From Bog-756 sp963831535 (GTDB lineage Bacteria; Actinomycetota; Acidimicrobiia; Acidimicrobiales; RAAP-2): DNA of 64,000 nucleotides. How positions within the stretch are numbered: the first letter of the stretch is position 1; every line of letters starts with the position of its first letter. The stretch covers positions 331,978-395,977 of the forward strand of contig CAWHQP010000002.1 in NCBI GenBank assembly GCA_963831535.1. The letters are read 5' to 3'. Of the stretch, positions 1 to 8,745 are shown piece by piece. The notes beneath the pieces are model-generated. The model was not told the DNA's origin, searched no databases, and saw only the letters and a program-made list of their open reading frames with translations. The position numbers and the translations under genes were made by a program.

Positions 1-1836
1 GACGTCGGCGGCTCCCGCCGCCTCGCCGGTCACCCCGTAGCGGGTGGCCCCCGCCTGCGACGCCACTCCGGCTACCACGACACGGACCCGTGGTATGGCC
101 TGTAGAGCGCCGGTGCTACCGGCCGACCCGGCCCGCAAGGTCGTGGCGATGAGAGCGGTGCGCCCATCTCGGGATATGTACTGCGCCGTCGAGATGAAGG
201 CGGCGTACGCAGAGTGTCGGACGGCGAGCTGGGCGGGCTCGACGACCGGGAGGTCCTGAGGTGGTCCGAGCTCGGCCTCGAGTCGAGCCAGTTCCTCGGG
301 ATCTTGGAATGAGCCGTTCGGGTTCACCGATCCGACCACGGACCGGAATACTCCACTGTAGAAGAGCTGTCGCTCGGCCTCGGCCACCACTAGTGGGTCC
401 TGCCACACCGATGACGGGAAGCGGAGGATGACGTCGGTCGGGCCGTCGGAGCTGACCCCGAAGTACCGGCTGAGCGCGACGGCACCAGCCGCCGAGTCGC
501 TGCCTTTGATCGTCCCCCCGGGGTTGAACCCGGAGGGGGCGTAGGCCACCACCAGCAGGGACAGAGCGCCGAAGGCCACCACCCCCGCTATCAGGGCGGC
601 GACCGGTCGCCCGGTTATCCGGGCCGCGACCTTCCCCCAGATCCCAGGCTCGGACCAGTGGGAACCGGCCCGAGTCGGCCAGAAGATCAACCCGCCCACC
701 AGTGACAGGAGCGCGGGAAGGAGGGTCACCTCTACAGCCAAGACAATGAAGATCCCGAGTGCGAGGCCGGGTCCGACCCCTCGGTACAGGCCGAACTGGG
801 CGACGACCAGGCTGGACAAGGCCACAATGACCGTGAGACCGGAGAGGCCCACTGCACCGCCCACTCGGGACATCGCCTCAACGATGGCGGGGTCACGGTC
901 CATGCCCCGGCCCAGGTTCTCCCGGTAGCGGAAGAGAATGAACAGGCCGTAGTCGGTGCCGGCACCGAGGACCAGGGCGGTGAGCAGGAGCTCCAGCAGT
1001 GAGGAGATCTGCACACCCAGGTGGGTCGACTCCGCTATCAGGGGCTCGGCCAGCATGAGCGCCAGTCCGGCCGGGGCCAAAGCAACCAGCGGCCCGAGTG
1101 GGGCTCGGAAGGCCACAGCCAGCACCGCCAAGATCACGAGAACCGAGAGCAGTGCGGCGAGGTCCTCGGTGTGGTTGGCGGCATGCTGCTGGTCGACAAG
1201 GATGGGAAGGGTGCCGGTCAGATAGGTCTGGACCCCGGGCGGTGTCCGGGTGGACATCAGCCCCCTGATGGCGGCCACCGCCGTCGCACCGGTAACCCCA
1301 CCCCCGGCGGTCGCCGGCGAGAACTGTACGACCACAGTGGCCGCCCGACCGTCGGCCGACACCGCCCCGGAGGACAACCCGGTTACCTGGGGAACGTGGC
1401 GAATCTCGTGCTCGAGAAGGGTCAGGGCCCGCTGGTCAGCGGATTCGAGTGGCCCATCCTGGCGAACGGCGACCAGTTCTCCGGACTGCACACCCACGTG
1501 GATGAACGGTGAGGCCAGATCGGCTGCTTGGAGACTCGGTGACGAGGGGGGCAGGAAGGTGGTGGTGTCGTTGTGGACGACATCACCCAGAGTGGGGAGG
1601 AACACCACAGCCAGGATGGTGACGGCCAGCCAGCCACCGATCACCAGCCAACGAAAGCGGAGAGCGCCCCGGGCGACAGCAGCGAACAGGGTAGTGGCCG
1701 AGCTTTGGTTACGGAGACCGGTCACGACGGGCTCACGAGCATGCCCGGTCGTGTCTCGGTGCCGTGCATACGGGACCACCCTAGGAGGCCGATCCCGACC
1801 CGTATGGTCGCCCCGCACAATCAGGCCGGGTCGCAT
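1..1836 (-). CDS. MMPL/RND-family membrane transporter, N-terminal part
   Basis: The minus-strand frame is open from an ATG at 1836 to the window edge without a stop (612 codons), so the C-terminal end lies outside. A basic N-terminus leads into a first membrane helix (LVIGGWLAVTILAVVFLPT). A large extracytoplasmic domain follows, ending near PPGVQTYLTGTLPI, and then a helix bundle containing the family signature GTDYGLFILFRYRENLGRG around 905-960. A second extracytoplasmic domain occupies roughly 1-540. This is the MmpL/ActII-3 architecture: proton-driven export of lipids, siderophores or drugs across the inner membrane. Substrate cannot be told. No Shine-Dalgarno is seen at 1836; GTG at 1779 is an alternative start. 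Confidence 0.88.
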   Translation of the reverse strand, partial: MRPGLIVRGDHTGRDRPPRVVPYARHRDTTGHAREPVVTGLRNQSSATTLFAAVARGALRFRWLVIGGWLAVTILAVVFLPTLGDVVHNDTTTFLPPSSPSLQAADLASPFIHVGVQSGELVAVRQDGPLESADQRALTLLEHEIRHVPQVTGLSSGAVSADGRAATVVVQFSPATAGGGVTGATAVAAIRGLMSTRTPPGVQTYLTGTLPILVDQQHAANHTEDLAALLSVLVILAVLAVAFRAPLGPLVALAPAGLALMLAEPLIAESTHLGVQISSLLELLLTALVLGAGTDYGLFILFRYRENLGRGMDRDPAIVEAMSRVGGAVGLSGLTVIVALSSLVVAQFGLYRGVGPGLALGIFIVLAVEVTLLPALLSLVGGLIFWPTRAGSHWSEPGIWGKVAARITGRPVAALIAGVVAFGALSLLVVAYAPSGFNPGGTIKGSDSAAGAVALSRYFGVSSDGPTDVILRFPSSVWQDPLVVAEAERQLFYSGVFRSVVGSVNPNGSFQDPEELARLEAELGPPQDLPVVEPAQLAVRHSAYAAFISTAQYISRDGRTALIATTLRAGSAGSTGALQAIPRVRVVVAGVASQAGATRYGVTGEAAGAADV

Positions 1837-1878
1837 CGGTGATGCCACGCACTGACCACAGGTCTGATGACTACCTCG

Positions 1879-2000
1879 CAGGTTCTTTGCCCCAAGAGGA
1901 ACAGTTCCGTCTCGAGAGACCAGCGTTACAAGAGGACAGCCTCTATCGACCGTCACGCCCCATTCACCAAGCCCCTGCCAACACCCATTGACCCACTGTG
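1879..2000 (+). repeat. Diverged repeat, copy 1, with hairpins
   Basis: About 120 bp aligns, with roughly three quarters identity and a few gaps, to 6238-6356 in the same orientation. Shared landmarks are GTTCTTNGCCCCAA, GACCAGCGTTAC, CTCGAC, CCCCTGC and ACCCACTGT. Three potential stems lie in series: GGAAC/GTTCC (1898-1908), GTCTC/GAGAC (1909-1920) and AGAGG/CCTCT (about 1930-1944). In the other copy the first stem is AGGAC/GTCCT, a compensatory change. It could be the end of a degenerate mobile element or a structured RNA. Confidence 0.6.
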
Positions 2001-2465
2001 TGCTGTTCCATAGGTCGTTGGTTCGCTTCCTACCGCCGGCTCCCATCAGTCGGGGAGTGTCCCGATCGGCTGAAGATCGCGGGCTCGCCAGTGTTGGGGT
2101 AGCGGCCGGCAATGGTCGGAGAAACGCCGCAGCAACGGACCGCTTGTTCGGCCCGTCAACTCTTGGGTACACAAGCCCGGTCCAGCCGCTCATCTCTACG
2201 AAGAGTCGAAGGGTCACCCACGGCGCCCGCTTGATGCCATCACGCTGCGGGTGGTTCTTGTCCAACCGGACCAGCGGCGCGGTTGCCTTGTCGATCAACT
2301 CCGGCTGACGGATTCTCAGTGCCAAACCGTCCGAGGAGGCCACGGGTCAGGCGGCACCACGGGCGCGACCCAATCGGCTGACGGCAGATCGCCATACGTA
2401 CGAAGTCGACCAAGACATCCGGCGGCCCGAACGAGCGAGGGGCCGGTTACTCATTAATTAGCTAC

Positions 2466-2471
2466 TATAAT
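2466..2471 (+). promoter_or_regulatory. -10 element of marR, probably leaderless
   Basis: A perfect TATAAT lies 9 bases before the marR ATG at 2481, in an AT-rich patch (2447-2480) that contrasts with the GC-rich surroundings. No Shine-Dalgarno precedes the ATG. A transcript would begin at or next to the start codon. Dyad-like TAATTA/TAATGATTA sequences around it are a plausible MarR autoregulatory site. The -35 is poor. Confidence 0.55.
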
Positions 2472-2480
2472 GATTAGTAT

Positions 2481-2960
2481 ATGATTACCAAGAGTAGGGC
2501 CGGTGCCGAGGTCCTCGTCGATGCCGTACTGAGCGCCAGTCGTGTACTCGTCGCCGTGGCCGCCCGTTCCCTCGGGGACGCTGCTGAAGAGGTGACGCTC
2601 ACCCAATACCGCACCTTGGTCGTCCTGGCGTCTCGTGGACCACAGACCTTGGCCGAACTGGCCGAAGCGGTCGATGTGACATCACCAACCGCCACTCGCA
2701 TGTGTGATCGCCTGATCAAGAAGGGCCTGATCCTGCGCCGCCATGATCGGGGTGACCGGCGTCTTGTTCGGTTGACGTTGGCCAAGCGGGGTCATGAACT
2801 GGTGGATGCCGTGACCAAGAGGAGGCGTGCCGAGATCGGTCACCTGCTGGACTCAATTCCTATCGATCAACGGGAAGGACTGGTCGACTCCCTGCAGCGT
2901 CTTACCGCCGCTGCGGGCGAAGTACCCGAGCAGGACTGGTCGACCGGCTGGGATCTGTAA
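2481..2960 (+). CDS. MarR-family transcriptional regulator
   Basis: The 159-residue length and winged-helix layout are typical of MarR. The recognition region is TLAELAEAVDVTSPTATRMC (about residues 55-75), and the wing contains RRHDRGDRRLVRLTLAKRG. These proteins bind DNA as dimers and usually repress their own gene and a neighbour in response to small phenolic ligands or oxidation. The ClC channel gene starts 16 bases after its stop on the same strand, so the two are almost certainly one transcript. Regulation of an ion channel by a co-transcribed MarR protein is therefore likely. The ligand is unknown. Confidence 0.9.
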   Translation: MITKSRAGAEVLVDAVLSASRVLVAVAARSLGDAAEEVTLTQYRTLVVLASRGPQTLAELAEAVDVTSPTATRMCDRLIKKGLILRRHDRGDRRLVRLTLAKRGHELVDAVTKRRRAEIGHLLDSIPIDQREGLVDSLQRLTAAAGEVPEQDWSTGWDL

Positions 2961-2976
2961 GAGGGGCTGCAGCAAG

Positions 2977-5103
2977 ATGCCCGCATTCGGTAGGACCTCC
3001 TGGCGGGCTGCCACGACGCGGGCATCCCGATGGCTGGGCGAGGCGTCCTACCTCCAGAAGTGGCTCATCCTCGGAGTGCTCATCGGGACCATGGCGGGTG
3101 TGGGTGCCATCGTCTTCTACGAAGCTCTCCTCGCCTGTACGCATTTCTTTCTCGGCACGTTGGCCGGCTATCACGTACCTACGCCGGCGGGCGAGGGCGG
3201 TCATCGGGCTTCGGCCACCTTCACCCGACCCTGGGCCATCCCGCTAGTGGTCGGTTTGGGCGCCTTGCTCGGGGCCATCCTGGTCTTCCAGTTCGCCCCC
3301 GAGGCGGAAGGGCATGGTACCGATGCGGCTATCTCTGCGGTCCACCACAACCCTCGGGGCATCCGTTTCCGGGCCGTAATCGTGAAGATCGTGGCATCGG
3401 CCCTCACCATCGGATCGGGTGGTTCGGGCGGCCGTGAGGGCCCCACGGGCCAGATCAGCGCCGGATTCGCCTCCCTCTTGGCCCGGGAACTGGACCTCAG
3501 CCCGGCCGACGCCCGGATCGCCGTGGTCACCGGCATCGGCTCGGGGATCGGGGCCATCTTCGGAGCGCCGCTCGGAGGAGCCGTCCTGGCCACCGAGATC
3601 CTGTACCGGGACGACTTCGACGCCGAGGCACTCCTGCCGAGCTTCGTCGCCTCCCTGGTCGGCTACGTGATCTTCGGGGCCTTCATCGGGTTCACGCCGC
3701 TGTTCGGATTCGCCGGGAGTTACCACTTCACTGATCCTGCCCATCTGCCCTGGTTCGCCCTCATCGGGGTGCTGGGCGGCCTCATCGGCCTCCTCTACGC
3801 CAAAAGCTTCTACGGCATCGCGGAACTGTTCGGAAGGCTCTCCGTCCCTCGCTGGGTCAAGCCCGCCATCGGTGGGGTCATCGTGGGCCTGATCGCCTTG
3901 GCCATACCCGAGGTGCTCGGCACCGGCTACGGATGGATCCAGCAGGGACTCGGCCGCCAACTCCTTACGCTCCCGTTGTGGATCGTCCTGATCCTTCCCT
4001 TCGCCAGGATCCTGGCTACCAGTCTCTCCATCGGATCGGGGGGCTCGGGAGGAATCTTCGGACCCGGCATGGTCATCGGCGCATTCATTGGCGCCTCGGT
4101 CTGGCGGCTGTTCGAACCGGTCGTTCCTTCGATGGGCCACAACCCGGCACCGTTCGTGATCATCGGGATGATGTGCTGTTTCGGCGGCATCTCGCGGGCC
4201 CCGCTGGCCGTCATGCTGATGGTGGCAGAGATGACCGGAAGTCTCTCGATTCTCGGCCCGGCCATGATCGCCGTCGGCCTGGCGTGGTTCATCGTCCGTC
4301 GCAGCGACGACACCATCTACCGCAGTCAGTTGAAGTCCCGGGCCGACGCCCCCGCCCAACGGCTGCTGATCGGAATGCCCGTACTCGGCAGCGTCCCGGT
4401 AAGACAGGCCATGGCGCCGCCCCGTTTGGTCCTAAACGGTGGGACGTCGGTGGCGCAGTGCCGCCACCTGCTCGAGCAGCAGGGACTTACTGGAGCACCC
4501 GTGGTGGATGGCGAGGGTCGGTTCGAGGGGACCCTCTCGCTGGACGGCCCGAAGACAATGGCGTCCGAGAGTGACCGCCACGTTGAGGCCCTCGTCGATC
4601 CAGCGGCTCCCACGGTGCCCGACTCCGCCAACCTCGATGTCGCCGTCGAGGCCATAGCCAGTGCGTTGCAGCACTGGGTCCCGGTCCTCGACAGCGAACG
4701 CAAGGTCGTCGGGACCGTCGCTACCTCGGATGTGGTCCGCGGCTATCGGCTCGGACTCCTGGCCAGCCTCCAGAGGATGAATCCGGCAGATCCGGACAGC
4801 AGCGGCGGGGGCTCGGATCGGGTGAACATCGCCCCCGGTTCGTTGCTTGCCGATCAGTCTCTCCGTGGTGCAGGACTGCCGCTCAGTGTCATCATCACCA
4901 CCATCCAGAGGAACCGAGACCTGGTGGTGCCCACCGGGGACACCGTGCTCCACCCAGGCGACGAACTGGTCCTCATCGGTAGCTCCGGAGACATCGCTGA
5001 CGTGCGCGAACTCGCCATGGCGCACGCGGCGAATCCTGCCTCAGCAGACCAAAACGGCACGAGAGAACCCACACACCACCCGACACCGTTTACCGACCAG
5101 TGA
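2977..5103 (+). CDS. ClC-family chloride channel/transporter with CBS and TrkA-C domains
   Basis: This 708-residue membrane protein starts at ATG 2977, preceded by GAGGGG; the frame is open further upstream but would overlap marR. Ion-pathway motifs are visible: GSGGSGGREGPTGQ near residue 146, with the glutamate that acts as gate or proton site, then GSGIGAIFGAPLGGA and GSGGSGGIFGPG. A pair of CBS domains follows (about 470-590), and then a TrkA-C/RCK-type ligand-binding domain (about 613-685, ending DELVLIGSSGDI). CBS plus TrkA-C implies cytoplasmic control by nucleotides. It moves chloride or another anion across the inner membrane. Whether it is a channel or an H+ exchanger cannot be decided from sequence. 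Confidence 0.92.
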   Translation: MPAFGRTSWRAATTRASRWLGEASYLQKWLILGVLIGTMAGVGAIVFYEALLACTHFFLGTLAGYHVPTPAGEGGHRASATFTRPWAIPLVVGLGALLGAILVFQFAPEAEGHGTDAAISAVHHNPRGIRFRAVIVKIVASALTIGSGGSGGREGPTGQISAGFASLLARELDLSPADARIAVVTGIGSGIGAIFGAPLGGAVLATEILYRDDFDAEALLPSFVASLVGYVIFGAFIGFTPLFGFAGSYHFTDPAHLPWFALIGVLGGLIGLLYAKSFYGIAELFGRLSVPRWVKPAIGGVIVGLIALAIPEVLGTGYGWIQQGLGRQLLTLPLWIVLILPFARILATSLSIGSGGSGGIFGPGMVIGAFIGASVWRLFEPVVPSMGHNPAPFVIIGMMCCFGGISRAPLAVMLMVAEMTGSLSILGPAMIAVGLAWFIVRRSDDTIYRSQLKSRADAPAQRLLIGMPVLGSVPVRQAMAPPRLVLNGGTSVAQCRHLLEQQGLTGAPVVDGEGRFEGTLSLDGPKTMASESDRHVEALVDPAAPTVPDSANLDVAVEAIASALQHWVPVLDSERKVVGTVATSDVVRGYRLGLLASLQRMNPADPDSSGGGSDRVNIAPGSLLADQSLRGAGLPLSVIITTIQRNRDLVVPTGDTVLHPGDELVLIGSSGDIADVRELAMAHAANPASADQNGTREPTHHPTPFTDQ

Positions 5104-5456
5104 GCCTGATTCCCGACGACAAGAACGCAGGGTTGACATCACCGATGATGCCATCGGTTTCGCCGGGACCGTCATCGCTGACGTGCCCGCGCTGGACTTC
5201 GACCCGGGCATGCAACCCAGGCGGCGGATTGAAAAAGCGTGAGGCTGAGGGAGACGAGTCCCGACGAATCGCGACGGGTGGGGCACGGCATCTTGGTCGA
5301 CTTTGCAAGAAACGAAATCGCGTCTCCAGCCGCGATCAGCTACCCGTGGACGATGGCGCGCTTGGTCATCGAGAATGAGGAAGGCCAACTAGGACGGTGG
5401 CCACCGAGTACAGCAGCGCCAACAGTTGGAACAATCTCGCTAAGCGCCGGACACGC
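5104..5456. other. Gene-free stretch between ClC gene and flavodoxin-like gene
   Basis: Apart from the hairpin at 5141-5158 nothing recognisable is seen. The flanking genes converge here, so termination signals are the expected content. Confidence 0.5.
5141..5158 (+). terminator. Hairpin after the ClC gene
   Basis: A perfect 7-bp inverted repeat ACCGATG/CATCGGT with a 4-base loop lies 38 bases past the ClC stop and is followed by TTTCG. The short T run makes it a weak intrinsic terminator candidate. Confidence 0.45.
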
Positions 5457-6206
5457 TCACCGGTATTCAGGATTCGCGAAATCGAAACGGCAACCGGCGT
5501 CCCACTCCGATCGCTGATTACCGTGAGCAGGTATGCCTCCTGCCATCTTGATCATTCGAGCCACATGGAGCAGATTCCAGGTCATGAAGGTCGTATTGCG
5601 ATTGGTGAAGTCGTTCTCCGGACCCCCGGAGCCTGGATCGAGATAGGACGGTCCGGGTCCCGCCTCTCCGATCCAACCGGAGTCTGCTTGAGGGGGAATG
5701 ACATACCCGAGGTGCTGCAATGAATAGAGCACATTCATGGCGCAGTGCTTCACACCGTCTTCGTTTCCCGTCACGAGACAGCCCCCGACGCGGCCGTAAT
5801 AGGCGTACTGGCCTGCATCGTTGAGCAGATGCGAACCGCCGTAGAGCCGCTCTACGACTTTCGTGCAGATTGACGACTTTTCGCCCAACCAAATGGGGGT
5901 ACAGAGCACCAGAATGTCGGCCGCCATCACCACCTCGAAGATGGCGGGCCAATCGTCGACGTCGTAGCCGTGTGTGGTCATGTCGGGCCACACGCCCGTC
6001 GCGATGTCATGGTCGATCGCCCGAACCACATCCACAGTTACTCCATGAAGACGCATGATCTCGATCGAACGGTCCGCCAGACCTTGAGTATTGGATATTT
6101 CGGGCGATCGCTTGAGCGTGCAGTTGATGAAAAGGGCGCGGAGCTCGCTGAAGTCCCAACCGCCTGTGCGGACCCCCTCATCGATCTGAGTGATTGACCT
6201 GGGCAC
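5457..6206 (-). CDS. Flavodoxin-like NAD(P)H-dependent oxidoreductase
   Basis: The 249-residue protein has the flavodoxin-fold FMN-reductase pattern. It has a first strand LRALFINCTLKRSPEISNTQ with the phosphate-binding loop, a middle strand AADILVLCTPIWLGEKSS (the FMN-contacting PIWLG loop), and YGRVGGCLVTGNEDGVKHCA. This family transfers electrons from NAD(P)H through FMN to quinones, azo dyes or iron-sulfur centres. The gene is monocistronic, convergent with the ClC gene, and flanked upstream by repeat copy 2. Its codon use is less GC-rich than genes further right. The substrate cannot be inferred. Confidence 0.82.
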   Translation of the reverse strand: MPRSITQIDEGVRTGGWDFSELRALFINCTLKRSPEISNTQGLADRSIEIMRLHGVTVDVVRAIDHDIATGVWPDMTTHGYDVDDWPAIFEVVMAADILVLCTPIWLGEKSSICTKVVERLYGGSHLLNDAGQYAYYGRVGGCLVTGNEDGVKHCAMNVLYSLQHLGYVIPPQADSGWIGEAGPGPSYLDPGSGGPENDFTNRNTTFMTWNLLHVARMIKMAGGIPAHGNQRSEWDAGCRFDFANPEYR

Positions 6207-6237
6207 ATTGCCTCACATTCTGTCGTCGGTGATGCCT

Positions 6238-6356
6238 GCAAGTTCTTAGCCCCAAAGGACAGTCCTGTCTCGGGGGACCAGCGTTACGCCAGGACCGCCT
6301 CTCTCGACTATCCCGCCCCGCTTACCAGCGACCGGCCCCTGCGACAACCCACTGTC
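6238..6356 (+). repeat. Diverged repeat, copy 2, with hairpins
   Basis: It is the partner of 1879-2000 in direct orientation. Stem 1 is AGGAC/GTCCT (6256-6266) where copy 1 has GGAAC/GTTCC. Stem 2 is GTCTC/GGGAC, keeping pairing with one G-T wobble. Downstream it runs straight into the 22-bp tandem repeat, which copy 1 lacks. Confidence 0.6.
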
Positions 6357-6360
6357 CCAG

Positions 6361-6435
6361 TGGATGTTTGTCCGTGTCTCAGTGGATGTTTGTCCGTGTT
6401 CCACTGGATGTTTGTCCATGTCCAGTGGGTGTTCC
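6361..6435 (+). repeat. 22-bp tandem repeat, three good units and one decayed
   Basis: TGGATGTTTGTCCGTGT begins at 6361 and 6383, and TGGATGTTTGTCCATGT at 6405, giving a period of exactly 22. A decayed unit (AGTGGGTGTTCC) begins near 6425. Arrays of short repeats like this are known as transposase-binding ends of some insertion sequences, for example the IS21 group. No transposase is nearby, so this may be a remnant. The assignment is inference. Confidence 0.6.
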
Positions 6436-6511
6436 AACTACCAGACAACCCCTCACGCACTTCATCTGTTCGTCAGGACCTAGTCGTAGGTTCACCAGGT
6501 GAGTTCCCGTC

Positions 6512-8554
6512 GTGCCGTTCGGTCAGCGTCCCCGTGCACCGCTCACGTCGGATGTCGCCCCCGGGGTCGGAGTATTGGTCTTGGGAGCCCGGCCCGAGTG
6601 GCCAACCACCTCCTTCGACAACGCTGCCACCCGTCGTAGGCGATCGGACCCGAGTGCCCACGTGACGGATCTCGTGCCACCGGATAGTGACCTTCGGCTC
6701 CGCTCCACTTGCCCGGGGACGGATGCCGGCACTCCGTCGAGCGGTACGGAGGTCGCCGACCCGGTCGACCCTTGCGGCAACGCAGAGCTCATCCGGCCCG
6801 GCGTGCACCGCTTTCAGGCCATGGCATGCGCGGTCATCGCCGCGGCTGGCGTCCCCTACACCTGGGTGCTCTGGGATCTGTGGTCGGGCTCGATCAACCC
6901 CTTACGGACCGTGAACCAACCGGAGGCAATCTACGATGTCCAGGCCCGTGCGCTCATGCACGGCCACATCACTATTCCCCCCGGCAGCATCGGCGAACAC
7001 GCCTTCGTGCACGGCGGGCGTTCCTACACCTACTTCGGCCTATTCCCGTCACTGCTCCGGATGCCGGTCCTCATCGTCACCCATTCATTCGACGGTCGGC
7101 TCACCTCGCTGTCGATGCTGTTGGGCTGGCTGACAGCGGCGATTTTCACTGCCCTGCTGTTGTGGCGGCTCCGCATCGTGCTGCGGGGTGAAGTCGTCCT
7201 CGGCTGGGTCGAGGTCACCTCATACGGCATCCTCCTCTTCTCCATCCTGGCCGGGTCCGGGCTGCTGTACCTGGCCTCACAGCCCGATGTGTTCTCCGAG
7301 GATTTGACCTGGAGCGTGGCGCTGGCCTGTGGGTGCCTCTTTGTCCTGGTCGGGCTCTTGGAGCGGCCGAGCCGAGGCCGGGTGGTCGCGTGCGGCCTCC
7401 TCGTGTTGTTGACCAATCTCAATCGGGCCACGACCGGTTACGCCCTCCTTCTCGCGACGCTCGGTATCGCTGGCTGGTTCGCCACCGGCCGTGCTGGAGC
7501 CGACCGACGACGGTGGGCGCTCCCCACGGCGATGGCAGCAGTAATGGCGCTCCTGGTGGGCTGTGCCGTCGATTGGGCCAAATTCCACCTACTGGTCGGC
7601 ATTCCCCTGTCCGAGGAGCTGCTGGTCAGAGCCTTCGAACTCAATCAGCGCAATGGCGGCCACTACTTCGGCCTTCGGTATCTCCCGAGCACGCTGCAGG
7701 CCTACATCGACCCCAGCAACATTCGGGTGACACCCGTATTCCCGTACCTCACGCTTCCCGACGTTCCCAGCCGCCTGATCGCCCACACCAGGCTGTTCAC
7801 CAGGGCGCCGACTGCCGCCGTCCCGCCGTCGACGCCCCTCCTGGTCGGGATGGGGCTCTGTGGTGTTGTCGCCGCCCTGCGGCCCCATCAACAGGTGACT
7901 GCCCGGGGACTCAGAATCCTGCTGTTGGCCGGAATATTCACCGCTTCTTCCGTCATGGTCTACGGCTGGGTTGTCGAACGGTTCGTCGCTGACTTCCTGC
8001 CGCTGCTCATCCTGGCCAGCATGATCGGTGCGATCGAGGTGTTCCGCCTGATCGACAGAAGAACAAGGGGGCTCCGCATCGTGGTCACTTTCGCGATCGC
8101 CGTCCTTGCCGCCATCGAGTTTGCGGCAAATCTGGGTATAGCCGTGACTCCTGTGTTCGGCTGGACCCAGACTCAGGTCGACCACTACGTCACTGCCGAG
8201 AAGGCGTTCAGCAGCGTCACCGGACACCCGCTTTCGCACGAGGTCATCTTCGGAAGCAGTTTTCCGGTGCGAGCGTCGATGGGGCAGCTGTTCGTCAAAG
8301 GCAACTGCGCGGAGCTGTACATCAGCACCGGGGCCACTCCACCCGGCATCTACGATGCCAACTTCATCTGGCTCCCCGTCGAGCGGGCCCCGAAGGACCC
8401 GATCTGTCGATCCTTCCTTCACACTGCGGCGATGGCCACGCACACGGGAATTTCCAGACCCACCGAGTCCCCGAGCGCGCCTGGCACGACGATGGGTCGC
8501 CTGGCTCGAGGCGCACGGTCCTCGGGCGACCGAAGTGCCCAGCCCCCCGACTAG
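6512..8554 (+). CDS. Polytopic membrane protein, glycosyltransferase-like, function unknown
   Basis: The frame encodes up to 680 residues, but the first 50-100 are low-complexity and the real start may be GTG 6662 or ATG 6821. The folded part begins with a membrane helix at FQAMACAVIAAAGVPYTWV. A periplasmic-looking segment follows with EAIYDVQARALMHGHI and SYTYFGLFPSLLRMP, then about nine more hydrophobic helices and a C-terminal soluble tail. This resembles actinobacterial relatives of GT-C/ArnT-like enzymes, which have an acidic first loop; here the loop reads NQPEAIYD. No catalytic motif can be fixed, so the role (envelope glycan or unknown) is a guess. The gene stands alone. Confidence 0.6.
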   Translation: MPFGQRPRAPLTSDVAPGVGVLVLGARPEWPTTSFDNAATRRRRSDPSAHVTDLVPPDSDLRLRSTCPGTDAGTPSSGTEVADPVDPCGNAELIRPGVHRFQAMACAVIAAAGVPYTWVLWDLWSGSINPLRTVNQPEAIYDVQARALMHGHITIPPGSIGEHAFVHGGRSYTYFGLFPSLLRMPVLIVTHSFDGRLTSLSMLLGWLTAAIFTALLLWRLRIVLRGEVVLGWVEVTSYGILLFSILAGSGLLYLASQPDVFSEDLTWSVALACGCLFVLVGLLERPSRGRVVACGLLVLLTNLNRATTGYALLLATLGIAGWFATGRAGADRRRWALPTAMAAVMALLVGCAVDWAKFHLLVGIPLSEELLVRAFELNQRNGGHYFGLRYLPSTLQAYIDPSNIRVTPVFPYLTLPDVPSRLIAHTRLFTRAPTAAVPPSTPLLVGMGLCGVVAALRPHQQVTARGLRILLLAGIFTASSVMVYGWVVERFVADFLPLLILASMIGAIEVFRLIDRRTRGLRIVVTFAIAVLAAIEFAANLGIAVTPVFGWTQTQVDHYVTAEKAFSSVTGHPLSHEVIFGSSFPVRASMGQLFVKGNCAELYISTGATPPGIYDANFIWLPVERAPKDPICRSFLHTAAMATHTGISRPTESPSAPGTTMGRLARGARSSGDRSAQPPD

Positions 8555-8745
8555 GTGTCGTGAACACGAACATTGTTGCCGGAGGTCCACCTATGAGCTG
8601 AGCGCCCAGGAGCAATGTGGAGCTGTCTAGAACAACGACAGAACTCCCAGAAGGGCTCAAATGCACGCTAACGCTCGGCTGACGCCGATAGGCCGATTGA
8701 CCATGGTGATGCGGATCGAAGCAGTTAGGCCAACCGGCTCCGCCG

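Larger units (their letters stand above)
1837..2480. other. Gene-free stretch between MMPL and marR
   Basis: It holds repeat copy 1 (1879-2000) and the marR promoter (about 2447-2480). The minus-strand frame from about 2344 to 2040 stays open and in phase with MMPL. It matches no family I recognise, has no ribosome binding site, and is crossed by the repeat, so I do not call a gene. Confidence 0.5.
6207..6511. other. Gene-free stretch holding repeat copy 2 and a tandem repeat
   Basis: Contents are the diverged 120-bp repeat (6238-6356) and a 22-bp tandem repeat (6361-6435). No gene is supported. The short minus-strand frame through it exists only because the repeat is stop-poor. Confidence 0.55.

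Noticed and set aside
1837..2344. Extension of the MMPL frame upstream to about 2344
   Set aside because: The frame stays open, but it passes through the hairpin repeat and shows no conserved sequence; MMPL proteins start close to the first membrane helix.
3244..4359. 371-codon minus-strand open frame across the ClC gene
   Set aside because: It is antisense to a protein with clear ClC motifs; the translation is rich in Asp, Gly and Arg with no family resemblance, a usual effect of GC-rich codon bias.
6361..6435. CRISPR array
   Set aside because: The repeats abut with a 22-base period and have no unique spacers of 30-40 bases; no cas genes are present.
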